From NCBI RefSeq assembly GCF_017086365.1, contig NZ_CP070969.1, positions 4,650,001 to 4,714,000 on the forward strand: a stretch of DNA of 64,000 bases, in the 5' to 3' direction. The notes below the pieces were generated by a model. It was not told where the DNA came from and ran no database searches. It saw only the letters and a list, made by a program, of their open reading frames with translations. Position numbers and translations under genes: made by a program. Position 1 is the stretch's first letter; each line of letters starts with the position of its first letter. The DNA comes from Paenibacillus tianjinensis. Its GTDB lineage: Bacteria; Bacillota; Bacilli; Paenibacillales; Paenibacillaceae. Of this stretch, positions 43,702-52,210 are shown one piece after another.

Positions 43702-44364
43702 TTACCGGGCGGATACAAGCCGGCGTCTGAAAGCACCGGTCAGCACTACAATAATGCCAAGGGCTACCGGCAGTAAGGAATGCGAAGAAGGCAGAAAGAA
43801 CGAGAGGACCGGCCCAAACTTGGCATCCTGAAGCAGCATCTCCCCTGCTGTATGGGCGAGAATAAAGGCCCCGATATAGACCAGTACAGGAAAACGGTGC
43901 AGCCATCCGACAATAATCCCGCTGCCCCACACGACAATCGGAATGCTTAGGGCAATTCCGATTACAATCAGAGCCAGATCCCCTTTGGCCACTCCGGCTA
44001 TCGCCAGAACATTATCCAGGCTCATAATGAAGTCTGCCAGAAGGATGGTACGGATAGACTTCCACACGCTGGAGCCTTCCTCCCGGACATTAATTTCATC
44101 CTCTTCCTCCAGCAGCAGCTTGAACGCAATCCACAGCAGCAGAATGCCCCCGCCGGCTTGGATGTATGGGATTTGAAGCAGCAGTACTGCTACGAAGGTT
44201 AATAGGCACCTCAGTGCCACAGCCCCAGCCGCCCCCCACCATACTGCCGTTTTACGGTGTTTCTCCGGCAGATTTTTGCTGGCCATTGCTATGACCATTG
44301 CGTTATCCCCGCTCAGCACAAGATTGATCATCAGTATTTCACCAAGCAGCACTACGGAATCCAT
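43702..44364 (-). CDS. TerC family membrane protein (paralogue 1)
   Basis: 220 aa, seven predicted membrane segments. TerC signatures: EILMINLVLSGDNAMVIAMA with the membrane-embedded aspartate pair and ILLADFIMSLDNVLAIAGVAKGD, the second copy of the motif. Some Bacillus TerC proteins (MeeF/MeeY) export manganese or metallate secreted proteins. RBS GGGGAGG. Transcribed away from the second TerC gene; the shared 202-bp gap contains a twin palindrome but not a recognisable yybP-ykoY manganese riboswitch. Confidence 0.9.
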   Translation of the reverse strand: MDSVVLLGEILMINLVLSGDNAMVIAMASKNLPEKHRKTAVWWGAAGAVALRCLLTFVAVLLLQIPYIQAGGGILLLWIAFKLLLEEEDEINVREEGSSVWKSIRTILLADFIMSLDNVLAIAGVAKGDLALIVIGIALSIPIVVWGSGIIVGWLHRFPVLVYIGAFILAHTAGEMLLQDAKFGPVLSFFLPSSHSLLPVALGIIVVLTGAFRRRLVSAR

Positions 44365-44384
44365 TTGTTATTACCTCCCCGGGC

Positions 44385-44401
44385 TACATGTATTACATGT
44401 A
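44385..44401. promoter_or_regulatory. Twin TACATGTA palindromes upstream of TerC paralogue 1
   Basis: Two identical 8-bp palindromes TACATGTA separated by one base, 21 bp before the ATG. In DNA they could be an operator; in RNA the two halves could pair and sit right next to the ribosome-binding site. Confidence 0.45.
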
Positions 44402-44566
44402 TGTCCACAGCAGGCAAGCTATGCTTCCTGTCCGTTTTTTTTGCGGGAGGATGAATGTCAGGGGCCATTTTAGCGTATACAAAACTATACCGTGGCAATA
44501 TTGAACAACGCATACTCTCTATGAGTTCTAAAGTTTAGACAAACAAACATTAGGAGTGACCTTGGC

Positions 44567-45268
44567 TTGAACACAACCTTTACGGATTTTATATTGCCGC
44601 TGCTGAACATTATTTTTCTTGATCTGATTCTGGCGGGAGACAATGCCATTGTCATCGGACTTGCCGCCCGCAATCTGCGCGGAGACACCCAGAAAAAAGC
44701 CATTCTGCTTGGCACTGGCGGAGCCATTATCCTGCGGATCATTGCCACTATCCTGGTAGTCTGGCTGCTGAAAGTACCCTGGCTCCTGCTGTTCGGCGGA
44801 CTACTGCTGATTCTGATTGCCTACAAGCTGCTAACCGGCGAGAACAGTGAGGAAGCTGGTGACATTCAGGCCGGAGGAACCCTGTGGGCTGCCGTGCGTA
44901 CGATTATTGTGGCCGATGCAGCCATGGGTCTCGACAACGTCATTGCGATTGCAGGAGCTGCCAATCACAATATCACACTTGTTATTGTAGGATTGCTGAT
45001 CAGTGTACCGATCGTAGTCTGGGGCAGCACCCTTTTTATTAAGCTGATTAACAGATATCCTTGGATCATCTATATCGGTTCCGCTGTGCTAGGCTATACG
45101 GCATCGACTATGATCACCGGAGAAAAGAAGCTCGAGCCTTTTTTCGGACAGCATCCGGTGCTCCATGTTCTCTTCATTGTTCTGGTCATTGCGGGCATTC
45201 TGGCTGCCGGTCACTGGAAGCGGCACCTTGACCATAAGAAGGTTCCCCACAGCGGAACTTCCGGCTGA
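44567..45268 (+). CDS. TerC family membrane protein (paralogue 2)
   Basis: 233 aa. TTG start about ten bases after AGGAG. FTDFILPLLNIIFLDLILAGDNAIVIGLAARNL and TIIVADAAMGLDNVIAIAGAANHN carry the paired TerC motifs; seven membrane segments. It differs from paralogue 1 over the whole length, so the pair is not a recent duplication. The gene ends 8 bp from the end of the convergent thiI gene with no terminator between them, so transcripts are likely to overlap. Confidence 0.9.
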   Translation: MNTTFTDFILPLLNIIFLDLILAGDNAIVIGLAARNLRGDTQKKAILLGTGGAIILRIIATILVVWLLKVPWLLLFGGLLLILIAYKLLTGENSEEAGDIQAGGTLWAAVRTIIVADAAMGLDNVIAIAGAANHNITLVIVGLLISVPIVVWGSTLFIKLINRYPWIIYIGSAVLGYTASTMITGEKKLEPFFGQHPVLHVLFIVLVIAGILAAGHWKRHLDHKKVPHSGTSG

Positions 45269-45276
45269 ACCTCGTT

Positions 45277-46566
45277 CTAGAACCACTCTTCCTGCAGCCC
45301 GGCTTGAGCCGAAACTACATCGCTTGGCTTCTCATCCCCGTAAGGCGTAATGGAGAGGGTCTCCGTACCTGCAACCGCTGCATCCAGCCGCGCTGAATAT
45401 CCCGGCAATGTAGCCTCAATCTTCTCCACGATCCGCAGATTGGGATTGGTTGTCGGTGATTTCGGGACAAACAGTGTGCAGCAATCCTCATAAGGCAGAA
45501 TCGACAGATCATAAGTACCGATGGTTTTGGAAAGCTCCACGATTTCGCTCTTGTCCATCATGACCAGCGGACGAAGCAGCGGAAGCACAGTAGCACGGCC
45601 GATGGCGTTCATGCTGGACAACGTCTGGCTGGCAACCTGCCCGAGGCTGTCCCCGGTGACCACCGCTAGAGCACCCTCACGCTCAGCCAGCTGTGTAGTA
45701 ATTCTAAGCATCGCCCGGCGCATCAGCGTAATAATCAGATTATCCTGGCCAATCCCGGTAAAAGAGGTCTGAACCTCCGTAAACGGAACCAAGTGCAGCT
45801 TGATCACACCCGCATAACGCGACAGTACACGCGCAAGATCCACCACCTTCTGCCGGGCTAGCTCACTTGTGTAAGGATAGCTGTAGAAGTGGACGCATTC
45901 TACTTCCAGCCCGCGGCGCATCGAAGACCACCCTGCTACCGGACTGTCAATGCCGCCGGACAGGAGAAGCATCGCCTTCCCATTAGTCCCCAAAGGAAAC
46001 CCTCCGACACCGGCAATTTGCTCACAGAAAATAAAAGTATGACCTTCGCGGATTTCAAGCTTCAGCTCAAGCTCCGGCGATTTCACATCCACCAGCAAAC
46101 CCGGGTATCCCTGAAGCAGCGGTGTGGCGATCAGCTTGTTCATCTCAATTGAGCCATACGGGAAGTCCTTCCACACGCGCCGCGCACTTACCTTGAACGT
46201 AGTTCCCTGTGCCGGGGCAATAATTTCAAGAAATGTCCGGCTTACTGCCAGAATATCCTCAAACTCAGAGCGTGATACCTTGACCGGACTTATCGAAGCG
46301 ATACCAAAAACATTCTTCAGCGCCTCCGCAAGCTCGCGGGCCGGTTCACCGTTCAGCGTCACATAAATCCGTCCGAATTCTTTGCTCAGCACTGCCTTCG
46401 GATAGGGTTTAACCATCTCCTTCACATGCCGCAGCACCGTCTTTTCAAAACGGGTACGGTTTTTCCCCTTTAAAGTAAACTCCCCGAACCGCAACAGCAG
46501 CATATCGGCATAGTCTATACTGCTCCCGCCGCTTGCTGCGGCTGCAGTCTCCCGATCTCTCATCAT
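45277..46566 (-). CDS. thiI: tRNA 4-thiouridine synthetase ThiI
   Basis: Sulfur transferase for s4U8 in tRNA. 429 aa: N-terminal ferredoxin-like and THUMP domains (MLLLRFGEFTLKGKNRTRFEKTV), then a PP-loop ATPase MLLLSGGIDSPVAGW, HFYSYPYTSELARQKV and TGDSLGQVASQTLSSM. As in B. subtilis, the C-terminal rhodanese domain of E. coli ThiI is absent; a conserved PYEDCCTLFVPKSPTTNP segment is near the end. It overlaps the upstream cysteine desulfurase stop by four bases (ATGA), matching the NifZ-ThiI pairing in which that enzyme supplies the sulfur. Confidence 0.97.
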   Translation of the reverse strand: MMRDRETAAAASGGSSIDYADMLLLRFGEFTLKGKNRTRFEKTVLRHVKEMVKPYPKAVLSKEFGRIYVTLNGEPARELAEALKNVFGIASISPVKVSRSEFEDILAVSRTFLEIIAPAQGTTFKVSARRVWKDFPYGSIEMNKLIATPLLQGYPGLLVDVKSPELELKLEIREGHTFIFCEQIAGVGGFPLGTNGKAMLLLSGGIDSPVAGWSSMRRGLEVECVHFYSYPYTSELARQKVVDLARVLSRYAGVIKLHLVPFTEVQTSFTGIGQDNLIITLMRRAMLRITTQLAEREGALAVVTGDSLGQVASQTLSSMNAIGRATVLPLLRPLVMMDKSEIVELSKTIGTYDLSILPYEDCCTLFVPKSPTTNPNLRIVEKIEATLPGYSARLDAAVAGTETLSITPYGDEKPSDVVSAQAGLQEEWF

Positions 46567-47714
46567 TTCGTGCCCCTCTCTACAATCTTCAAAGCTTGTA
46601 CAGCTGTCAGCAGCGCCTGCTCCAGAGCAGCCACATCAGCTTCAGTATGGCTGTCACCTAAGCTGATACGGACCCCACCGAGTGCATCAGCTGCATTTCT
46701 ACCCATGGACAGCAGAACCCGGCTCGGCTCCGCCAGCCTTGATGAGCAGGCGGAGCGGGTGGAGACGGTCATTCCCAGCTCCTCCAGCTTGCGGGCCATA
46801 ACCTCGCCATTTACTGCCGGATAAGAAAAATGCACAATATGCGGCGCCCCGTCCCAGCTGCTGTTTACTGTGAATTCCGGGATACCCGAGACAAAATCCA
46901 GCAGCCGGTTCCGCAGCGGAAGGATCTGATGATTAAAAGCTTCTCTCCGCTCTCCGCTCATGCGTATAGCTTTGGCAGAAGCCACAACTGCGGCTACGTT
47001 CTCTGTGCCGGCACGAACCCCCTGCTCCTGCGATCCGCCAGTAAGGATAGGAAATAGCGCAACCCCTTCTTTTACATAAAGAATCCCCACACCGCGCGGA
47101 CCACGGACTTTATGAGGAGACAGGCTGTACAAGTCTGCCTGCCACTCCTTGATTTGCGTTTCCAGCTTCCCATAGCCCTGAACGCCATCCACATGAAATA
47201 ATGTCCGGCGGTTGGCCGCTTTGATCCGGCTGCCGATTTCCCGCAGCGGCTGTACCGCTCCGGTCTCGTTGTTGACATGCATAACACTCACCAGAACAGT
47301 GTCCCGGCGGACGGCTGCGGCAACATGTGCCGGATCTACAACTCCTGTTCTGTCCGGCGCCACAAATGTAATCTCCCAGCCCAGTGATTTCAGCTGCAGG
47401 CAGCTCTCGTATACGGAAGGATGCTCGATATCTGTTGTAACAATGTGGCGTCCCCTGCTCCGATACTGCAAGGCTGCCCCTTTTACCGCAAGATTATTGC
47501 TCTCCGTTGCTCCTGAAGTAAATAGAATTTCCTGAGGCTGTACGCCAAGTGCAGCAGCGCAGACTTCTCTTGAACGTGTAATAAGCCGGTCCGCTTCCGC
47601 CCCTGGACGATGCAGAGAAGAAGGATTGGCATAGTGCAGCTTCATAATCTGCTCCATCGTCTGCACCACCTCTTCATAGGGCGGGCTTGCTGCGGCATAA
47701 TCCCAGTACAGCAT
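46563..47714 (-). CDS. Cysteine desulfurase (NifZ/IscS-like) for ThiI
   Basis: PLP enzyme that removes sulfur from cysteine as a persulfide. 383 aa. FTSGATESNNLAVKG, FHVDGVQGYGKLE, SLSPHKVRGPRGVGILYVKEG with the PLP lysine, and GSQEQGVRAGTENVAAVVASAKA are class V aminotransferase/NifS blocks; the persulfide cysteine is in STRSACSSRLAEPSRVL. It is translationally coupled to thiI, so tRNA thiolation is the likely main use. RBS AAAGGAG. Confidence 0.95.
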   Translation of the reverse strand: MLYWDYAAASPPYEEVVQTMEQIMKLHYANPSSLHRPGAEADRLITRSREVCAAALGVQPQEILFTSGATESNNLAVKGAALQYRSRGRHIVTTDIEHPSVYESCLQLKSLGWEITFVAPDRTGVVDPAHVAAAVRRDTVLVSVMHVNNETGAVQPLREIGSRIKAANRRTLFHVDGVQGYGKLETQIKEWQADLYSLSPHKVRGPRGVGILYVKEGVALFPILTGGSQEQGVRAGTENVAAVVASAKAIRMSGERREAFNHQILPLRNRLLDFVSGIPEFTVNSSWDGAPHIVHFSYPAVNGEVMARKLEELGMTVSTRSACSSRLAEPSRVLLSMGRNAADALGGVRISLGDSHTEADVAALEQALLTAVQALKIVERGTK

Positions 47715-47804
47715 ATATTGGCGCTCCTTTGCATCTTTGCTGATAAGTCCTAACTTGAGAAATATAGAATACCTTATCGCGAAGTCCTTATAAAGACTTA
47801 GACT

Positions 47805-47872
47805 TCAAAAAAAGGACCAAACGGCTCCTGCACCACCAAAAAGGTGCAAGTCGATACCGTCTGATCCTTTTA
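47805..47872 (-). terminator. Complex terminator after the transglycosylase gene
   Basis: On the minus strand AAAGGATCAGACGG pairs with CCGTTTGGTCCTTT (two wobbles), enclosing a second TGCACC/GGTGCA stem, and ends in seven Ts. Confidence 0.85.
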
Positions 47873-48583
47873 TTATACCGCGTACTCTGCGCGGGCGCGT
47901 TCTATTTTGGTAATGTAGGCCTGGGTTTCCTTGGGAAGCTGACTCAGCTTCTCCATCAGCTCCTGGTCATTGCTCACGCCAAGCCGGTTCACCCGTCCGG
48001 GTCCGGCATTGTAAGCAGCCAGCGCCATCTTCTCCTGTCCGTCATAACGCTTCAGCTGGTAAGATAAGTAGCGGACCCCGCCATCGATGCTTTGGGCCGG
48101 ATCGAACGGATCTGAGACGCCCAGCCCGTTAGCCGTTCCGTCCATCAGCTGCATCAGCCCCTTAGCTCCAGCCGATGATACAACATTCGGATTAAAGGAG
48201 GATTCCGTATCTATCACTGCCTTGATCAAATCGACCGGCACACCGTATTTCGCACTGGCCGACTGGATCAGATCCTCATAGTCGGTTGGAACCGTCTCTT
48301 TTATTTCCCCGGAAATTTCGCTATAGCCGCCGGCAGTCCCGCCAAGCTGCTGCCATATCAGATTACTTAGCGATGAGCTGTCCGGAAGGGAGGCCAGTCC
48401 GCTGGTGCTGTCTCCGTTCGCAGACTGCAAGGCAAGCTGTTGAAGCAAGGCGGCGAACTCGGATTTGGAGGAACCCGAGGTTTCTTTGCTATGCTTTCCG
48501 GTTAACTCCTTGATGCCTGCACCCCGCAGATTCACCCATTTCAGCTGCCCAAGCCCGCTGGCCGTAGCCGGATTTATACCCAT
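47873..48583 (-). CDS. Soluble lytic transglycosylase-type protein (SLT domain)
   Basis: About 236 aa. The C-terminal half is a lysozyme-like SLT domain: IQSASAKYGVPVDLIKAVIDTESSFNPNVVSSAGAKGLMQLMDGTANGLG with the catalytic glutamate in DTESSFNP, GGVRYLSYQLKRY and ALAAYNAGPGRVNRLG. The N-terminal 100 residues are low in complexity and carry no signal peptide or anchor that I can see. It resembles B. subtilis CwlQ/YjbJ. I prefer the ATG at 48583 (nine bases after GAAGGG); the ATG at 48610 has almost no site. Confidence 0.88.
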   Translation of the reverse strand: MGINPATASGLGQLKWVNLRGAGIKELTGKHSKETSGSSKSEFAALLQQLALQSANGDSTSGLASLPDSSSLSNLIWQQLGGTAGGYSEISGEIKETVPTDYEDLIQSASAKYGVPVDLIKAVIDTESSFNPNVVSSAGAKGLMQLMDGTANGLGVSDPFDPAQSIDGGVRYLSYQLKRYDGQEKMALAAYNAGPGRVNRLGVSNDQELMEKLSQLPKETQAYITKIERARAEYAV

Positions 48584-48710
48584 ACCTGAAAACCCTTCTT
48601 TCTGGTTCATTCTATATAAAATCTCTGGTCCAAAGAGGCTCTATTTAAAGTTGTAGATACGCCTTTATTTTACAATTCATTTACTATAAATGCTATAACA
48701 CGACATGAAA

Positions 48711-48753
48711 AAACAGACTTAAGACCCTTATAGTTAGGTCTTAAAGCCTGTTT
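48711..48753 (-). terminator. Terminator after the DUF4190 gene
   Basis: Minus strand AAACAGGCTTTAAGACC pairs with GGTCTTAAGTCTGTTT around a 10-base loop and runs into Ts, 30 bp after the stop. Confidence 0.85.
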
Positions 48754-48782
48754 CGATAACGCTGTTCATGTTTTCCAAAGTC

Positions 48783-49184
48783 TTACCGGGCAAACGGAAT
48801 CATTACAAAATAGCTCAGCGTTGACACAATCCCCAGTCCCATCGCCCACGCTCCGGTTGTTTTTTGTCCCCGGGTATAAGCATAGTAACCAAGCACCGCA
48901 GCCACTGGCCCTGTAATAATCGACCAAATAAATAAAGAAGCTATCCCGAATGCAAGTCCGACGTAACCCATTCTTTTACTGTCGCTGTTTTCCCCTGCCG
49001 TTTCTTTCTTCTCTGTAACCCCGTCGGTTCTTTGCAGCTGTGTTAAGGGCGGACTTACTTCAGCGGCGTACTCTTCATTATGCGAAGGGTCCCGCCTGGG
49101 GTAATCCACCCTGCTGCGCGGACGCAGAATTATTTTCCTGCGTTTTGCCGGGTCATGCTTCGTTCCCTCTTGGTTCGAATCCAT
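48783..49184 (-). CDS. DUF4190 domain membrane protein
   Basis: 133 aa. A charged, hydrophilic N-terminal half (RRKIILRPRSRVDYPRRDPSHNEEY) is followed by two hydrophobic segments (GYVGLAFGIASLFIWSIITGPVAAVLGYYAY and WAMGLGIVSTLSYFVMIPF) with the GxxxGxxSLFxW pattern of DUF4190. Function unknown. ATG at 49184 seven bases after GGAGG, 11 bp after the DUF1540 gene; the pair is probably one transcript. Confidence 0.8.
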   Translation of the reverse strand: MDSNQEGTKHDPAKRRKIILRPRSRVDYPRRDPSHNEEYAAEVSPPLTQLQRTDGVTEKKETAGENSDSKRMGYVGLAFGIASLFIWSIITGPVAAVLGYYAYTRGQKTTGAWAMGLGIVSTLSYFVMIPFAR

Positions 49185-49195
49185 CTGCAGTCCTC

Positions 49196-49417
49196 CTAGA
49201 CACCAGGCTTGAAGGTTAGGCAACAGGTTGCTGACGAAGTGTCGGCATGATCATGATGGTTGTGATTGGTCATCTCTTCGGCATATTCTTCCTTAAAGCT
49301 GCTGCCGGTATGCTTATCGATCTCAATAATGATTTCTTCAGCCCGGCATAAATTTTGTTCTCCCCAATAATGGCAATTGCTCACACTGCATTTTACAAGC
49401 GGTTTAGTGTTTGACAT
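49196..49417 (-). CDS. DUF1540 family cysteine-rich small protein
   Basis: 73 aa. KCSVSNCHYWGEQNLCRAEEIIIE at the N-terminus and ATCCLTF at the end give five cysteines in the DUF1540 arrangement, suggesting a small metal-binding or disulfide protein; a His-rich stretch (NHNHHDHAD) lies between and could also bind metal. Members are common in spore formers; function unknown. RBS GAGGTGATC directly before the ATG. Confidence 0.88.
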   Translation of the reverse strand: MSNTKPLVKCSVSNCHYWGEQNLCRAEEIIIEIDKHTGSSFKEEYAEEMTNHNHHDHADTSSATCCLTFKPGV

Positions 49418-49505
49418 ATGATCACCTCGGTTTCATTATGTCCGGGTCATTTCATCTCTATTCGGGTTGAGGACTGTCAGCTGTTGCCGGCATGTACCGG
49501 ATCAC

Positions 49506-49551
49506 AAAAAAGACCGGACCTGTCATAAACACCATGACAAGTGCGGTCTCT
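49506..49551 (-). terminator. Terminator after the DUF3907 gene
   Basis: Minus strand AGACCG.ACTTGTCAT pairs with ATGACAGGT.CGGTCT (one mismatch) and runs into six Ts. Confidence 0.9.
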
Positions 49552-49591
49552 CGGGAATGTTAAGTTATGGGTAGCTGTATGCAAATAAACC

Positions 49592-50089
49592 TTAAACCTG
49601 GTTTTGCATCCGCTTTTCGGTCAAATAGTCATTCTCATAATAACTGAGATCATCACGCAGTTCTTCATAAACCTTGGTAATCTCCATAATGATGTCGCGC
49701 GCCGGGCGGACAGGTTTTTTGCGGAAGCGGATAGCATCCTGGCCTGTGTATGCATAGCGGCCATCTTCGGAGTAGCTTTCATTCTTCGGATAGAAGAAGT
49801 TGTTGACTCCAAAATGGTATACGTTATAAAGCGCCTTTTGGGCGAAATCTTCATCAAATGTGGCACGGCGCAAAGCAACCCCAAGCTTCTCATAGGACAT
49901 TTCCGAGAATACCAGCAGATGGCGGAGATCGGACAAGAAACCTTGATAGAACGCCACGGTTTCCTCATCTTCTTCGGTTACCAGCTGCGGCAGCGCATGC
50001 CCATTCAGGAATAACTCCATTTTTCCGATTACCGATTTAAGTTTTTCTCTCGTCGTTTCACATAATTTCTGCACATTAGCTGCTGACAT
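49592..50089 (-). CDS. DUF3907 (YpuI-like) protein
   Basis: 165 aa, soluble, mainly helical. I recognise the YpuI/DUF3907 pattern from FYQGFLSDLRHLLVFSEMSYEKLGVALRRATFDEDFAQKALYNVYHFGVNNFFYPKNESYSEDGRYAYTGQDAIRF. Function unknown. Strong AAGGGGGAG site; single gene with its own terminator. The 222-bp gap to the subtilase gene carries only promoters, none clear enough to list. Confidence 0.85.
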   Translation of the reverse strand: MSAANVQKLCETTREKLKSVIGKMELFLNGHALPQLVTEEDEETVAFYQGFLSDLRHLLVFSEMSYEKLGVALRRATFDEDFAQKALYNVYHFGVNNFFYPKNESYSEDGRYAYTGQDAIRFRKKPVRPARDIIMEITKVYEELRDDLSYYENDYLTEKRMQNQV

Positions 50090-50311
50090 GGCGATTGCTC
50101 CCCCTTATTAGTCCTTGCTTTTATTGTTGTTAACGAAAGGTATTGCCAAAACGGATGGTTACTGTAGCAATATCAAGAAGCTGTACTAGCCGGTTATTCC
50201 TTTTGATATTATCACAAAACCAAGGGACGCGGTATCCTTTTCTCTGATGCATAAAACATGTGCGCTCTTCTAAACCTACAGCTTATACAATACCTTGAAG
50301 GAGCGGAAAAT

Positions 50312-52210
50312 ATGTCACGTAAAAATCTAACGGTCGCCGGTCTTGTCACCGCTGCGTTCACGGTTGTCCTGCTAACCTTTGTTCTGCGCCCTGCTGAAGA
50401 ACCAAGGCTGAAACAGACTGCGCAAGCCACCGTTCCCAATCCCTCACAGGAAAAAACGGTCAAAAAAACAAATCTTGTTCAGGATGTCAGCGCTACCGAC
50501 CGTTTAAACCGGACTGATGTCAGCAGACATTTGCGGACCATGCTCGCCGAGACTCACGGTGCACCGCCCCAGGATATTTCAGCATATGCTCAGCGCCTTC
50601 AGCAGGGACACGGGCATATCACCATGCTAATGTGGATCGATTACCGGACCCATAAGACAAGCACCTTCAAATCCTCACTCCCGGAAGGCACCGATCAGGA
50701 AAACAAACAGCTGCGCAAATACCTGAATTCAGCAAAAGCTGCGATTAAAGGGCATCAGTCGTATGAATCCCCTTCCTTCATTATCGGCGATAAAAAATAT
50801 TACTTTATGGCCCAGCGTGATCAGGAAGGAAATATCGCTGTAATCGCCCTGATCAATCAAAGGATCCTTGACCGTGTAGCCGATCACCAGCTCAAAAACC
50901 TGCGGCTCATCCCTTACCCGAAGGAAGGCAACTACCGGGTGGAATCCGTCCATACCGATACCCTGAAGGATATTACCGTTAAGACAGGCCATGATAACGA
51001 AAATGCCAGCCATTTTTACGAAAACGAAATCGTCGTCCGTTTCAAAAACGGCCATCCCACTGCCGGACAGCTTCAGACCATCGCAGCGGATATCCGCTGC
51101 AAGGAGCCGCGCAAACTGGGATATGCTTATATTTTCCGTTCGGACAAAATGACTTATTCCCGGCTCAAAACCTATTTTACTAAGAAATGGAGTCCGGAAT
51201 ATACAGAGCCTCACTATATGTATTTAACCAATGACGCTAAAGACGAAAATACCGGAGCTAAAGTAATTACACCCAATGATCTCCTGTTCTCTACCTACCA
51301 GTGGAACCTTCCGGCTATCGAGACCGAGCAGGGCTGGAATCTGTCTAAAGGCAGCAAAGAGGTTATTGTCGCCGTGGTTGATACCGGTGTGCAGGCAAGC
51401 CATCCGGACTTGCAAGGCCAGCTGCTCACTGGATATAATGCGATCACAAACGGTTCAACACCAGACGACGATGTGGGACATGGAACTCATGTAGCGGGTA
51501 TTATCGGCGCATTGACCAATAACGAGGAAGGTGTCGCCGGCATCAGCTGGTACAACAAAATACTGCCGGTTAAAGCGCTCGACAACTCGGGAGCAGGCAC
51601 AACCTACTCCGTTGCTGAAGGCATTATCTGGGCTGCCGACAACGGTGCTAAGGTCATCAATCTCAGCCTGGGTAACTATGCCGATTCACAGTTTCTGCAT
51701 GATGCCATTAAATATGCCTATGACCGCGATGTTGTGATCGTCTCCGCATCGGGAAACGACAACACTGAACGCCCGGGTTATCCGGCTGCCTACGAAGAAG
51801 TGCTCGCCGTTGCCGCCACGAATTCCACCGGAGAACGGGCCTCCTTCTCTAATTACGGGGAATACATTGACGTTGCAGCACCGGGAGAAAGCATTGCCAG
51901 CACCTATCCCGATAATCAATATGCGGCGCTATCAGGAACTTCAATGGCGAGTCCGCATGTTGCTGCGCTTGCCGGGCTGGTCCGCTCACTCAATCCGGCC
52001 TTAACCAACAAGGAGGTCATGGATCTGATGACCGCTAATGCGGTTGATCTTGGTGTCGCGGGGCATGACAAATATTACGGGTGGGGCCAGGTTGATATTT
52101 ATAAAACTCTCCGGGCCGCTGGCGGCAACAACGTCCCCCTTCAGCTATTTCCCCAGCATGTCGGCCGGCAGCTCAAAAGCCTGCAGCAAAGTCTGGAAAA
52201 CAGCCATTAA
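50312..52210 (+). CDS. Subtilisin-like serine protease (S8) with N-terminal anchor
   Basis: 632 aa. The start at 50312 has AAGGAGCGG; the frame opens 18 codons earlier. A membrane segment (LTVAGLVTAAFTVVLLTFVL, about residues 5-25) without an obvious signal-peptidase site suggests an anchored or secreted precursor. About 300 residues follow before the protease domain, ending in a propeptide-like stretch (ENEIVVRFKNGHPTAGQLQTIAADI). Catalytic triad: D357 (VVDTGVQASHPDL), H390 (GHGTHVAGIIGAL), S544 (SGTSMASPHVAALAG), with SASGNDN giving the oxyanion asparagine. Its stop overlaps the convergent MocR gene by four bases. Confidence 0.95.
   Translation: MSRKNLTVAGLVTAAFTVVLLTFVLRPAEEPRLKQTAQATVPNPSQEKTVKKTNLVQDVSATDRLNRTDVSRHLRTMLAETHGAPPQDISAYAQRLQQGHGHITMLMWIDYRTHKTSTFKSSLPEGTDQENKQLRKYLNSAKAAIKGHQSYESPSFIIGDKKYYFMAQRDQEGNIAVIALINQRILDRVADHQLKNLRLIPYPKEGNYRVESVHTDTLKDITVKTGHDNENASHFYENEIVVRFKNGHPTAGQLQTIAADIRCKEPRKLGYAYIFRSDKMTYSRLKTYFTKKWSPEYTEPHYMYLTNDAKDENTGAKVITPNDLLFSTYQWNLPAIETEQGWNLSKGSKEVIVAVVDTGVQASHPDLQGQLLTGYNAITNGSTPDDDVGHGTHVAGIIGALTNNEEGVAGISWYNKILPVKALDNSGAGTTYSVAEGIIWAADNGAKVINLSLGNYADSQFLHDAIKYAYDRDVVIVSASGNDNTERPGYPAAYEEVLAVAATNSTGERASFSNYGEYIDVAAPGESIASTYPDNQYAALSGTSMASPHVAALAGLVRSLNPALTNKEVMDLMTANAVDLGVAGHDKYYGWGQVDIYKTLRAAGGNNVPLQLFPQHVGRQLKSLQQSLENSH

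Noticed and set aside
44365..44566. yybP-ykoY manganese riboswitch before the TerC genes
   Set aside because: I looked for it because TerC genes often carry it, but the conserved purine-rich loops and three-way junction are not visible on either strand.
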